From an uncultured Christensenella sp. (lineage in GTDB: Bacteria; Bacillota; Clostridia; Christensenellales; Borkfalkiaceae): a stretch of DNA of 64,000 nucleotides. The notes beneath the pieces are model-generated. The model did not search any database. It saw nothing but the letters and a program-made list of their open reading frames with translations, and had not been told where the DNA came from. This document shows positions 1 through 7,286 of this stretch, piece after piece (position 1 is the stretch's first letter; every line of letters starts with the position of its first letter). Position numbers and translations under genes: made by a program. The DNA lies in assembly GCA_910586065.1 (NCBI GenBank), contig CAJUGI010000003.1, forward strand, positions 133,832 through 197,831. The letters run 5' to 3'.

Positions 1-96
1 ATATTTTTTACGCATTACAGCTTGAACTTGAACAATAATTTTTTCAAGTTCCTGTTTGACAGGTTTATACTCTGCTTTTGTAACATACTCGAACAT
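1..96 (-). CDS. N-terminal fragment of an unidentified protein, cut by the window edge
   Basis: An ATG at 96 is preceded by GGAGAA at a good distance, and the frame stays open to the window edge (32 residues, beginning MFEYVTKAEYKPVKQELEK). The start resembles accessory nucleotidyltransferase-like proteins, but 32 residues are too few to assign a family. It is transcribed from its own promoter at 152-179. Confidence 0.55.
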   Translation of the reverse strand, partial: MFEYVTKAEYKPVKQELEKIIVQVQAVMRKKY

Positions 97-151
97 ATAA
101 TTCTCCTTCTCGCCCATGCCTCCATTCAGCTCTTTTGCGCCAAATCGTTGT

Positions 152-179
152 AGTATATCATATTTTTAAGATTTGTCAA
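152..179 (-). promoter_or_regulatory. Sigma-A-type promoter for the partial gene at the left edge
   Basis: On the minus strand TTGACA (174-179) and TATACT (152-157) are separated by 16 bp. It overlaps the last codons of the 332-residue gene and points at the partial gene starting at 96. Confidence 0.6.
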
Positions 180-1164
180 CCCTTTTTTTCGATTTTTTTA
201 TGGGGTTTTCCTTCTTTGCTTTCGTTCTCTTTACTTTTTTCGTCTTCGCTTTTTTCTTCTTTATGGCGTCGCTCTTTTTTGCGTCTGCGATAGCTTTTCG
301 GAATGTAAAATACATCCAGAATAATGTGCTGTAATAGTAGTCTTCATAGCTTTCGATAAAAGCACCAGTACGGTTGCTACGAATCTCACTCTCAAAATAC
401 CCATTAAAAAACCGATTGTGAATATTTACCACAAAGTTATGCACAAGTAGCATCACCCAATAACAAACTTCTTCTTCATCTGCTACTCCCAAACTTTTAG
501 CACTCCAAACATAATCTACAGGTGGGATTGGATTATTTTTTACACTTTCAAGATCGCGTCCCATAATAAAATCAAAGTACTGATCAATATAGTTGCTCAG
601 CCTAATACCGTCTATATGTTCATCAAACAATGTCACTATTGGCGAGCGGTCATATATCGTTTGGAAGCCATCACAAGCGTACTCATTAAATCTTGAACTT
701 CTATACTCATCAAAAGCATAATGAAAATGTTTCGCACCATCATTGAGAAATTTATGCTGCCCAAGTTTGAATTTGTCTATGCATTCTTCCAGCAATTCAA
801 AGCTATCATCAACCCATTGCGTTCCTTCTATTAGTGCAAGTTTAAATCCCGCCAATTCTAATATCTTCTTCTGCAACCTATCTGAACATGCACAAAAGTT
901 TGTATATATATTTCGATTATGTTTTTCGTGTCTATGCAAATTAGATGCAATAATACACCACGGCAGATAATCTCTATCGTCCTCATTTTGAATAAGAAAT
1001 TTATGTGCTTCTTCCTCTAATTTTTCATCCAACTTCTTCTGTTCCGCCTTTTCCAATTCCAATTCATGGCGATGCTGAAGCCAATATATTAAAAACGATA
1101 CTGCCACCGTTGCTATTAACGATAAAACGCCGATAACTGTTTGAACAATTTCTGCTGCCGACAT
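166..1164 (-). CDS. Membrane-anchored protein with a lysine-rich tail, unknown function
   Basis: 332 residues. Residues about 8-29 form one hydrophobic membrane segment, followed by a charged, probably coiled-coil stretch (HRHELELEKAEQKKLDEKL), a soluble middle domain and a very basic C-terminus of about 40 residues made mostly of Lys. I do not recognise the family. The layout (one membrane anchor plus a cytosolic domain, AT-rich, own promoter, next to integrase genes) is common for accessory phage genes such as superinfection-exclusion or abortive-infection proteins, but nothing shows this directly. The basic tail could bind nucleic acid or membrane lipid. Confidence 0.65.
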   Translation of the reverse strand: MSAAEIVQTVIGVLSLIATVAVSFLIYWLQHRHELELEKAEQKKLDEKLEEEAHKFLIQNEDDRDYLPWCIIASNLHRHEKHNRNIYTNFCACSDRLQKKILELAGFKLALIEGTQWVDDSFELLEECIDKFKLGQHKFLNDGAKHFHYAFDEYRSSRFNEYACDGFQTIYDRSPIVTLFDEHIDGIRLSNYIDQYFDFIMGRDLESVKNNPIPPVDYVWSAKSLGVADEEEVCYWVMLLVHNFVVNIHNRFFNGYFESEIRSNRTGAFIESYEDYYYSTLFWMYFTFRKAIADAKKSDAIKKKKAKTKKVKRTKAKKENPIKKSKKRVDKS

Positions 1165-1191
1165 ACAACCTCCATTAAGGCAGTTTTTTTC

Positions 1192-1221
1192 TTTCTACCA
1201 CCTTATCGGTACATCTGTCAA
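1192..1221 (-). promoter_or_regulatory. Candidate promoter of the membrane protein gene
   Basis: On the minus strand TTGACA (1216-1221) and TAGAAA (1192-1197) are 18 bp apart, placed 30 bp before the ATG at 1164. The -10 match is weak. Confidence 0.45.
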
Positions 1222-1230
1222 GCATACGAG

Positions 1231-1268
1231 AGCCGAGTGGTATCATTTATATATAACCCCACCCGGCT
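1231..1268 (-). other. Stem-loop behind the recombinase operon
   Basis: Arms at 1231-1240 and 1259-1268 pair over 10 bp with one G-U pair. The loop is AT-rich. No T-run follows on the minus strand, so it is a weak terminator or another kind of site. Serine-integrase attachment sites are often imperfect inverted repeats next to the integrase, but nothing proves that here. Confidence 0.35.
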
Positions 1269-1273
1269 ATTCG

Positions 1274-2860
1274 CTAAACGGTTTCTCTTATGTCTATACC
1301 GCAATTGAATTGAAACTCTAATTCATGCTTGTCTATGACCTTGATTGCATCAAGCAGTTTCCGCATTACATCTTTATCCGTGCAATTCACTTTGGCATCA
1401 TCGATTAACTCGTAGGCTTCTTGCAGTCTTTTCTGTGCAAGCTGGCATTGCAGATTATGCGCATGCACATTTTTCTCTCTTTCTTCAAGGTCAGCTATTT
1501 TCTTGCTGTACTCTGCATATTTCACTTCATAATCTTCCAAGCTTACACCGCCATCCCTTTTTGCCTTGAATAAATCCAGCACCGCCTTTCTTTCTTGCAT
1601 CAGAGCGGATCGGATTTCTTCGATATCTTCGGGTTTTTCGATGTTCATACCTTCGAGAGTCGCTTGCTTAACAATTTCCATCAAGTCGTCTGTTTCGCCG
1701 AGCAACCTTTTCACTGCTCTTTCATAAGCTGCATAGATGTCCTGCTCTTTCAGCGGACGCATTTTGCATGCATGCTGGTCTTTCTGATGAGTTATGCATA
1801 CCCATGTCGGAATAAACTCCCCAGACGCCACGGTTCGTCCGTTTCGTCTGAACTTTGCACCGCAGTTTGCGCAGACCAGCAATCCGCTCAACACATACTT
1901 TCTGCTGTATTTACCTTTACCCGTTTTTGCAGTCGAGCGTAGGTTTTTGCGTCTTTCTTTTTCCGCTTGCACCATATCGAACAGTTCCTGGCTGATAATT
2001 GCTGGATGGCTGTTTTCCACATAATAGCTTGGTGCTTGCCCTTCATTTCTTACTCGGTGCTTGGACAGCACATCAGGTTTGAATGTCTTTCCGAGTATCG
2101 CATTCCCTGTATATTTCTCGTTTGCGAGGATATTAAGAATTGAGTTCGGCTTGAACCCATTTCCTTTCCTTGTCACATATCCTTCCGCATTCAGAGCATC
2201 TGCAATTTGTCTTACGGAATCCCCAGCAAGGTAATTGCGGAACACCTTTCTTATAATTTCGGCTTCTTCCTCCACGATTGTGTATTCGTCGCCGTCTTTT
2301 TTATACCCAAGGGTTGCAGGATTGATTAATACTTGACCGTCTTTAAACCTTTTTTGATATGCCCATTTTATATTGGTTGACATGGTACGGCTTTCTTGTT
2401 CCGCCATCGCTGCCAATATCGTTATCAACACATCACCGCTTGCCGACATTGTATCGATATTCTGCGTTTCGAAAAACACGCTAATCCCCATCTCCCTCAG
2501 CTCACGGATATACATTAAAGTATCAACAGTATTTCGCGCGAATCTTGATATGGATTTGACGAGTATGCGGTTAATTTTTCCAGCTCGGCAATCCTCTATC
2601 ATTCTCATGAAGTTTTTTCTTGCCTCCGCCTTCGTTCCCGTCACGCCCCAGTCCGCATATCCAGGCACATACTCCCATTTGGGATTAGACATAATCCTTT
2701 CTTCAAAATGTTCTTTCTGACGCTCATAGGAGTCTTCCTGCTCATCGTTTTCCGTACTTACTCGAGCATAATAGGTTACCTTCTCCTTCGCTGTAACCGC
2801 CGTCATATTCGGACGAAATAAGACAGGACGCTCTTGCACTACCCTATTATTAATTGCCAT
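1274..2860 (-). CDS. Large serine recombinase (TndX-type), second of a pair
   Basis: 528 residues. The resolvase catalytic domain (about 25-170) carries the YARVST motif with the nucleophilic Ser, and the conserved arginines in SISRFARN. The recombinase domain (about 180-290) and a zinc ribbon (CANC near 335, paired Cys near 360-372) follow, then a coiled-coil C-terminus. It cuts and exchanges DNA through a 5'-phosphoserine link and would integrate or excise the prophage. It overlaps the preceding recombinase by 11 bp, so the two are co-translated. Paired large serine recombinases are known in transposons and SCC elements; in a phage they are less usual. Confidence 0.93.
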   Translation of the reverse strand: MAINNRVVQERPVLFRPNMTAVTAKEKVTYYARVSTENDEQEDSYERQKEHFEERIMSNPKWEYVPGYADWGVTGTKAEARKNFMRMIEDCRAGKINRILVKSISRFARNTVDTLMYIRELREMGISVFFETQNIDTMSASGDVLITILAAMAEQESRTMSTNIKWAYQKRFKDGQVLINPATLGYKKDGDEYTIVEEEAEIIRKVFRNYLAGDSVRQIADALNAEGYVTRKGNGFKPNSILNILANEKYTGNAILGKTFKPDVLSKHRVRNEGQAPSYYVENSHPAIISQELFDMVQAEKERRKNLRSTAKTGKGKYSRKYVLSGLLVCANCGAKFRRNGRTVASGEFIPTWVCITHQKDQHACKMRPLKEQDIYAAYERAVKRLLGETDDLMEIVKQATLEGMNIEKPEDIEEIRSALMQERKAVLDLFKAKRDGGVSLEDYEVKYAEYSKKIADLEEREKNVHAHNLQCQLAQKRLQEAYELIDDAKVNCTDKDVMRKLLDAIKVIDKHELEFQFNCGIDIRETV

Positions 2861-4355
2861 CGGCTACCTCCTTTTCCCTTGCTAATCTTGCCATCCTTCG
2901 GTCGTACCAACCCTTCGCGTTGCCTGATGCGCCGTTAGTATATTCTCTGCTGATTTCAACTCCGTTAATAAATACGAATGTGATTTTATTTGGAGTCATT
3001 ACCGCATAATCCAAGAATGTTTCGACTTTGCTTTCATCATACTCGGTAATCGGTACTAAATCAGTCTTAGTGAGCTTTCGGATTGATTGCTTTTCTATTT
3101 GCTTATTAATGACATCAATTTGTGATTTTACAGCCTTCCACTCCGCATTGTAGTCGGCTATTTCTATCATTCTATTAACTTTTAGTGCATTCAACTCTCT
3201 TTCTTGCTCGAGTAACCAAGCAAGCTGCTGGTTAAGTGTCGATAATGAGTCGCCCTCTCCCTTAATTGCTGTAAATTCGTTATAGCATTCTACGAACTTT
3301 TCTTTAAGGACAGAATCTTTTATACGAGTCCCCTGGCAGTTTTCCGCTCCGAATGTATCTTTTTTACTGCATACCCACACTATGACTTCATAAGGCTTTC
3401 CGCAGTTTTGTACCTTTCGGATATAGTTTCCGCCACAGCATCCGCACCGTATCTTTCCTGTGAACTCATAGTTCTTTCGAGCTACCCCCATCTCACATTC
3501 GCACGCCCTCTCTCGCATCAGCTTTTGTACTTTATCAAAGTCTTCGACCGATATTATTGGTTCGTGGGTGTTCTCCATGAAGTATTGCTTTACTTCACCC
3601 TTGTTTTTTCGGCATATCCCATCTTCGTTATAGTACTTCTGCATTAAGGCACAGCCAATATACTTTTCGTTGTTTAGGATATAGTGGATTGCGCCTCTAC
3701 TCCATTTTCCTTTGTTTCCATAGTTTAGCCCTACCTTCTCGGCCGTTAGTTGCTTGGCTATGGCGAGTATACCTTTTCCGTGGATATACATATAAAATAT
3801 TCGCTTTACAACTTCCGCCTCGCTTGGTTCGATAATAAGTGTGTTATCTTCTTTCCGCATCCGATAACCAAATATTTTCGATCCTACACTGATATAGCCA
3901 TTTTTGTACTTCTCTCGCATAGCCCAAGTTTGGTTCTGCGAATATATTTTTAAGTCGTTTTCGGCTACCGATGCAGCGATTGTTAGGTACACCTCGCTGT
4001 TTGGGTTAAAGGTATCAATATTTTCTTTTTCGAAGATTACCTTGATCCCCTCATCCCTTAACTCACGCACCATTGACAGCAGTTCTTCCGTATTCCTCGC
4101 AAATCTTGCTACAGATTTTGTGAACACCACATCGAACCGTTTCTCCTTGGCATCTTCCAGCAATCGCAGGAGCTGAGGTCTTTTATGCATTGACCGTCCG
4201 CTTATGCCTGAATCCGCATAGATTCCAACATATTCATACTCACTGCTTTCCGCCATCGCTCGTTGCCAATAGTCTGTCTGATATCCTAAGCTGTGCATTT
4301 GCGCTTTGCTTTTGCTTGATACTCGACAGTATGCGACTGCTCTTTGCTTTGCCAT
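2850..4355 (-). CDS. Large serine recombinase, first of a pair
   Basis: 501 residues with the same domain order as its partner but clearly diverged. The catalytic motif is YCRVSS near residue 10, the arginine motif is SVARFARN near 105, the recombinase domain spans about 160-270 and a zinc ribbon (CGCCGG) lies near 305. A GAAAGGAGG site precedes the ATG at 4355. The transcript that makes it must come through the terminator-like hairpin at 4414-4447, just behind a copy of the dispersed 32-bp element, so expression may be attenuated. The two recombinases may act as a heteromer, or one may be specific for excision. Confidence 0.93.
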   Translation of the reverse strand: MAKQRAVAYCRVSSKSKAQMHSLGYQTDYWQRAMAESSEYEYVGIYADSGISGRSMHKRPQLLRLLEDAKEKRFDVVFTKSVARFARNTEELLSMVRELRDEGIKVIFEKENIDTFNPNSEVYLTIAASVAENDLKIYSQNQTWAMREKYKNGYISVGSKIFGYRMRKEDNTLIIEPSEAEVVKRIFYMYIHGKGILAIAKQLTAEKVGLNYGNKGKWSRGAIHYILNNEKYIGCALMQKYYNEDGICRKNKGEVKQYFMENTHEPIISVEDFDKVQKLMRERACECEMGVARKNYEFTGKIRCGCCGGNYIRKVQNCGKPYEVIVWVCSKKDTFGAENCQGTRIKDSVLKEKFVECYNEFTAIKGEGDSLSTLNQQLAWLLEQERELNALKVNRMIEIADYNAEWKAVKSQIDVINKQIEKQSIRKLTKTDLVPITEYDESKVETFLDYAVMTPNKITFVFINGVEISREYTNGASGNAKGWYDRRMARLAREKEVADGN

Positions 4356-4413
4356 TCATACCTCCTTTCAACTACATCTATTAATTTTCGGACTTGAATA
4401 TATCCTAAAAAAA

Positions 4414-4447
4414 TTTGTCCTACCCACTTCTCCATGGGTAGGACAAA
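4414..4447 (-). terminator. Strong intrinsic terminator between late operon and integrase genes
   Basis: Perfect 13-bp inverted repeat (4414-4426 and 4435-4447) with an 8-nt loop, followed on the minus strand by seven T. It ends the late operon (last gene 4491-4619). It also lies 2 bp downstream of a dispersed-element copy, so it would be the first structure in any integrase transcript started there. Confidence 0.88.
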
Positions 4448-4448
4448 C

Positions 4449-4480
4449 ATACCGTAAAACTCTAATTGAGCCCAGCGAAA
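4449..4480 (-). repeat. Dispersed bipartite element, copy 1 (integrase copy)
   Basis: TTTCGCTGGGCTC box at 4468-4480 and TACGGTAT box at 4449-4456, 11 bp apart, read on the minus strand. It precedes the recombinase pair. It differs from most copies in having AATT rather than TTTC after the first box, and it lacks the usual leader. Confidence 0.85.
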
Positions 4481-4490
4481 CAGCGCCAAA

Positions 4491-4619
4491 TTACGAAAGA
4501 ATTTTAGACAATATTAAGTCGCATATTTTCGCCTTTTCTTCATCGTTTATGATGCCTTTCAGCCACATTTTTTCAACGATCGCTTTGGCATATGCAACTC
4601 TCAATGCCTTATTCTCCAT
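4491..4619 (-). CDS. 42-residue protein at the end of the lysis genes
   Basis: A short ORF beginning MENKALRVAYAKAIVEKMW, with AAGGA eight bases before its ATG. The start overlaps the last codons of the holin gene. The product is predicted to be helical and charged, similar in layout to the short-C-terminal (SHOCT) helices found in small phage proteins. It is the last gene of the late operon, a few bases before the dispersed element and the terminator. Confidence 0.6.
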   Translation of the reverse strand: MENKALRVAYAKAIVEKMWLKGIINDEEKAKICDLILSKILS

Positions 4620-4905
4620 CGTCTTCGTCCTTCTTTCCGAGCTGCTTTATTATCTGGTTAGTACCCGTTGCGGTAAGACCGCTTGCGCCGCCGATTAATA
4701 TTGCAATACAGACGTTGCTTGCCGGGATTATGCTCGGCAAAGCGAAGAACGCCACCACACCCAGCACCGCACCAAGCACCGCTGATATGAGCGGTATAAA
4801 CCGCTTGAACTTCTCGTTATCCTGTACTGCGTATTTTATGATGTTGATTACCCAATATACAATCGTTGCGATAGCGGGTACGCTTATAAGCTCCAAATAT
4901 TCCAT
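4609..4905 (-). CDS. Phage holin-like membrane protein
   Basis: 98 residues with three hydrophobic segments (about 5-25, 38-57 and 65-82) and a charged C-terminal tail (KKDEDDGE). This is the size and topology of holins that open the cell membrane at lysis. It lies at the end of the tail operon, the usual place for lysis genes, directly after another small membrane protein. No peptidoglycan hydrolase lies beside it, which is odd. The exact holin family cannot be fixed by eye. Confidence 0.75.
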   Translation of the reverse strand: MEYLELISVPAIATIVYWVINIIKYAVQDNEKFKRFIPLISAVLGAVLGVVAFFALPSIIPASNVCIAILIGGASGLTATGTNQIIKQLGKKDEDDGE

Positions 4906-4918
4906 TCAATTTTCCCCC

Positions 4919-5215
4919 TTAATTCTTAGTCGTTTGTTCGAGCAGAAACTCGTACATCTCTTCGTCGGCTTTCTTATATGCCTCGATTGCCGCTTTCATC
5001 TCTCCGTTGGTCTTTCCGTCGCGTATAGCAATTGCGTCAGCATAGGTGAGTTTCCCCACCGCATCTATGCTTTTGAGTATCAAGAGATTTTCCTTTCTCT
5101 TTGCCTCGTCACGTTCCTCGTCATTTTTCGCTTTCTTTCTAAAGAAATGCTGCAAGAAAAAAAGCACCATTCCACTGATGATGCTTGATGCTATACTTAT
5201 TATAATTGCTGCCAT
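4919..5215 (-). CDS. Single-span membrane protein with coiled tail, possible second holin or holin regulator
   Basis: 98 residues from the ATG at 5215, which is preceded by GGAGGGAAT; the longer frame upstream lacks a ribosome site. Residues 3-25 form one membrane span (AAIIISIASSIISGMVLFFL). The rest is a charged helical domain. XhlA/XhlB-type phages use a similar single-span protein with a holin to lyse cells, so it is probably a lysis accessory protein. Confidence 0.6.
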   Translation of the reverse strand: MAAIIISIASSIISGMVLFFLQHFFRKKAKNDEERDEAKRKENLLILKSIDAVGKLTYADAIAIRDGKTNGEMKAAIEAYKKADEEMYEFLLEQTTKN

Positions 5216-5223
5216 ATTCCCTC

Positions 5224-5556
5224 CTATTTTTTGCGTTCCCAATAATAAAGAGCGGATATATCTTCCACACTTATTCGTTCCCATTCCCCGCCGAGACTTT
5301 CAGCAGGATTAACATTTTCCGCCGTCACTCTTACCGTGTGTACAGGAAAGAAACAGTCTATGATTTCCTGCTTTTGCATTTCAATTGCAAAATACGGCAA
5401 TACCGCCCACGACGATTCACCGTTGCCGATTTTAATTCTACCCGTATCTTCTTCTATCCCGATTTCGCCTTTAAGTAATACAGGATTTACAATGAGCCAG
5501 TTTACTGCACTATCCGTCCGCAGGCGGACTTTGACACTTACTTCTTTCTCCGCCAT
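5224..5556 (-). CDS. Short tail-fibre protein with a tropism-determinant-like N-terminus
   Basis: 110 residues from the ATG at 5556. The stretch NWLIVNPVLLKGEIGIEEDT followed by IKIGNG is the repeat seen at the N-termini of many phage fibre and Mtd-type proteins. The same motif occurs in the next gene upstream (5568-6632), so the two share a particle-anchoring domain. The remaining 60 residues are unlike known enzymes. It is probably a minor fibre or fibre-tip protein. Confidence 0.6.
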   Translation of the reverse strand: MAEKEVSVKVRLRTDSAVNWLIVNPVLLKGEIGIEEDTGRIKIGNGESSWAVLPYFAIEMQKQEIIDCFFPVHTVRVTAENVNPAESLGGEWERISVEDISALYYWERKK

Positions 5557-5567
5557 AGCCACCGCCT

Positions 5568-6632
5568 TTAAGCATTGCCGCCGTTCAGAATAATGGTATC
5601 CGTTTCGTGCAGTATAGTTTTACCGTCCGTCAAATCCGCAGAGCTGGTTTGCCCGAAATTCTCCGTAAACGAATTTTTTGCACGCTCTTCCGTATAGTAC
5701 AGATTATCCTTCTCTTCAATATCTGCGGTAGTCAGCACAACTGCGCCAACCTGTCCGTTGACCGAGCTGATTTTGCAATCGGGCGATTGCAGTTCAAGCC
5801 AGTTATCCAAATTAGATGCGGGCGCATTCTTGAGAATATAGGACTTGCTTTCGTCCGAGCGGATTGCCACGTCGCCCTTCTGGGCAGTAAGCGCAAGCAT
5901 TTCTTCCTCGCTTGATACGGCAAAAGGTTCGGTGATTGCAATGGGCGGAAGGTACTTTTTATCTATCTTCCCGTTAGCACCGAGTTCAACAAGATTGCCT
6001 GCTTTCGAGCCGACGTTCCTTGCCGCCGCCGTGCCTGCGTCCATAATTTTCGCAAGCGTTAACTCGGGGATATCCTCGGGGGTAAGCAGTTCTGACTTGA
6101 TAATAAGTCCCTTTTCGTTGACCGTGAATTTAGTAAAAGTACCTGCCGTAGTTCCGCTGTTGTCAAGCAGAATTTCAATGTTCGTATCCTCGCTGCCATC
6201 GAACTCGGCTTCGCCCGTGGCGTCACCCGATACGCTTATCTTTCTTGCTTCTTTGAGTTTCTGCGCAACCTGCGATTCCGCAACCACCTCCAACTCTTCC
6301 GCAGTAGGAATACGCTTCCATACCGCCGCCGTTTCGCTCTTTGCTATAAGTACGAAAAACTTATACTCCGCCTTGTTAAGCCACAGTTCTCCTATGTCGT
6401 AGTCCGTATCCGCATCCGTAGGATTCGTTTCGGAAACCATGATATCGTCGCTCACGTATTTCAAGTTCTCCCACGCAGCAATCCCGTCGCCTATCTTGAT
6501 TTTTCTCGTATCGATTTCGATGCCGATTTCACCTTTTAAGAGTACGGGATTAACCGCCGCCCAGTTTGCCGCAGTATCGTTCCTGAGCTGTATTCGGCTC
6601 TCCAATACCCTTTCCACATTTTCGTTAGCCAT
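5568..6632 (-). CDS. Tail-fibre / host-specificity protein
   Basis: 354 residues from the ATG at 6632, eight bases behind GGAGG. The N-terminus (residues about 12-55) has the motif NWAAVNPVLLKGEIGIEIDT then IKIGDG. A middle segment (KEARKISVSGDATGEAEFDG) is typical of phage fibre stalks, and the pattern LPPIAITEPFAVSSEEEML is common in receptor-binding proteins of Firmicutes phages. It likely contacts the host surface. No reverse transcriptase or variable repeat is nearby, so this is not a diversity-generating system. Confidence 0.75.
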   Translation of the reverse strand: MANENVERVLESRIQLRNDTAANWAAVNPVLLKGEIGIEIDTRKIKIGDGIAAWENLKYVSDDIMVSETNPTDADTDYDIGELWLNKAEYKFFVLIAKSETAAVWKRIPTAEELEVVAESQVAQKLKEARKISVSGDATGEAEFDGSEDTNIEILLDNSGTTAGTFTKFTVNEKGLIIKSELLTPEDIPELTLAKIMDAGTAAARNVGSKAGNLVELGANGKIDKKYLPPIAITEPFAVSSEEEMLALTAQKGDVAIRSDESKSYILKNAPASNLDNWLELQSPDCKISSVNGQVGAVVLTTADIEEKDNLYYTEERAKNSFTENFGQTSSADLTDGKTILHETDTIILNGGNA

Positions 6633-6948
6633 TTGCATTTCCTCCATTTATGATTTTTATTTGGTTATAATCCGCACCGATGCAGATATAAATACCCATA
6701 ATTTCATCCCAGCGGTACGAGCGGTTTTCCGTCGTATCCATATACAGCACTGCTTTATCCCCGCGATTGGGGAAAGCATACTTACTCACGTACTGCTGGG
6801 GCTTGAGCTTAACCTCTACCGTCCGTTCGTCGTTGTCCACTACTGTTTCCGTTACGTCGTTCTCAATACCGTCATAGGACTTTGTTATTGCCCTAAACTG
6901 CTCGACGTGTATGCACCCGTCGCATTTACATTCGTTATCTTCTATCAC
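6625..6948 (-). CDS. Small virion or fibre-associated protein
   Basis: 107 residues if it starts at the GTG at 6948, which overlaps the stop of the gene before it (GTGA) and has GGAGG ten bases upstream. An early Cys cluster (ECKCDGC) is followed by a domain with many aromatic residues (SYRWDEIMGIYICIG). Its place among the fibre genes suggests a structural role. I do not recognise the family. Confidence 0.55.
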   Translation of the reverse strand: MIEDNECKCDGCIHVEQFRAITKSYDGIENDVTETVVDNDERTVEVKLKPQQYVSKYAFPNRGDKAVLYMDTTENRSYRWDEIMGIYICIGADYNQIKIINGGNANG

Positions 6949-7277
6949 TTTGCCGCAACCTCCAATTCTCTGTCTGCAAGCGTATATACTTCCTTGCCTT
7001 TGCCGCGCATATCTACCGTGAGCTGCATTTGATACAAAAGACAAGGCATCTTTGCCGTTTCTTCCGCCGTTAAGAATACGAAATACGAATCGCCTGTTTT
7101 CTCGAACCCGTCGGGGAAGACTTTGGTAAGTATCGGCTTACGGTTCTTCCGTCCGATACTGAACGTCAGCTTATCGCTCGGTTTGATTTGCAGTTTGCTT
7201 TCGCCTGCTATCGGCAGTCCGACGTGAAAAAAGGCGAAGCTCGCCGCCTCGCCTTGCGTTACTATTTGCCGTTCCAT
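6945..7277 (-). CDS. Small baseplate-type protein
   Basis: 110 residues from the ATG at 7277. The protein is rich in beta-strand patterns (KLTFSIGRKNRKPILTKV) of the kind seen in N-terminal domains of upper-baseplate (BppU-like) proteins. It overlaps the next gene by 4 bp and lies between the receptor-binding proteins and the fibre genes. Function is inferred from place only. Confidence 0.5.
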   Translation of the reverse strand: MERQIVTQGEAASFAFFHVGLPIAGESKLQIKPSDKLTFSIGRKNRKPILTKVFPDGFEKTGDSYFVFLTAEETAKMPCLLYQMQLTVDMRGKGKEVYTLADRELEVAAK

Positions 7278-7286
7278 ATCCACCGC

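Noticed and set aside
1165..1273. attL next to the recombinase genes
   Set aside because: A 10-bp stem is present, but no plus-strand host gene fragment adjoins it and no matching sequence to the right junction is visible.
4286..4489. 67-residue frame before the first recombinase
   Set aside because: It runs through the dispersed element and terminator hairpin and out of frame into the recombinase gene; no ribosome site.
5224..6632. Diversity-generating retroelement (fibres have Mtd-like N-termini)
   Set aside because: No reverse transcriptase, template repeat or variable repeat in the window.
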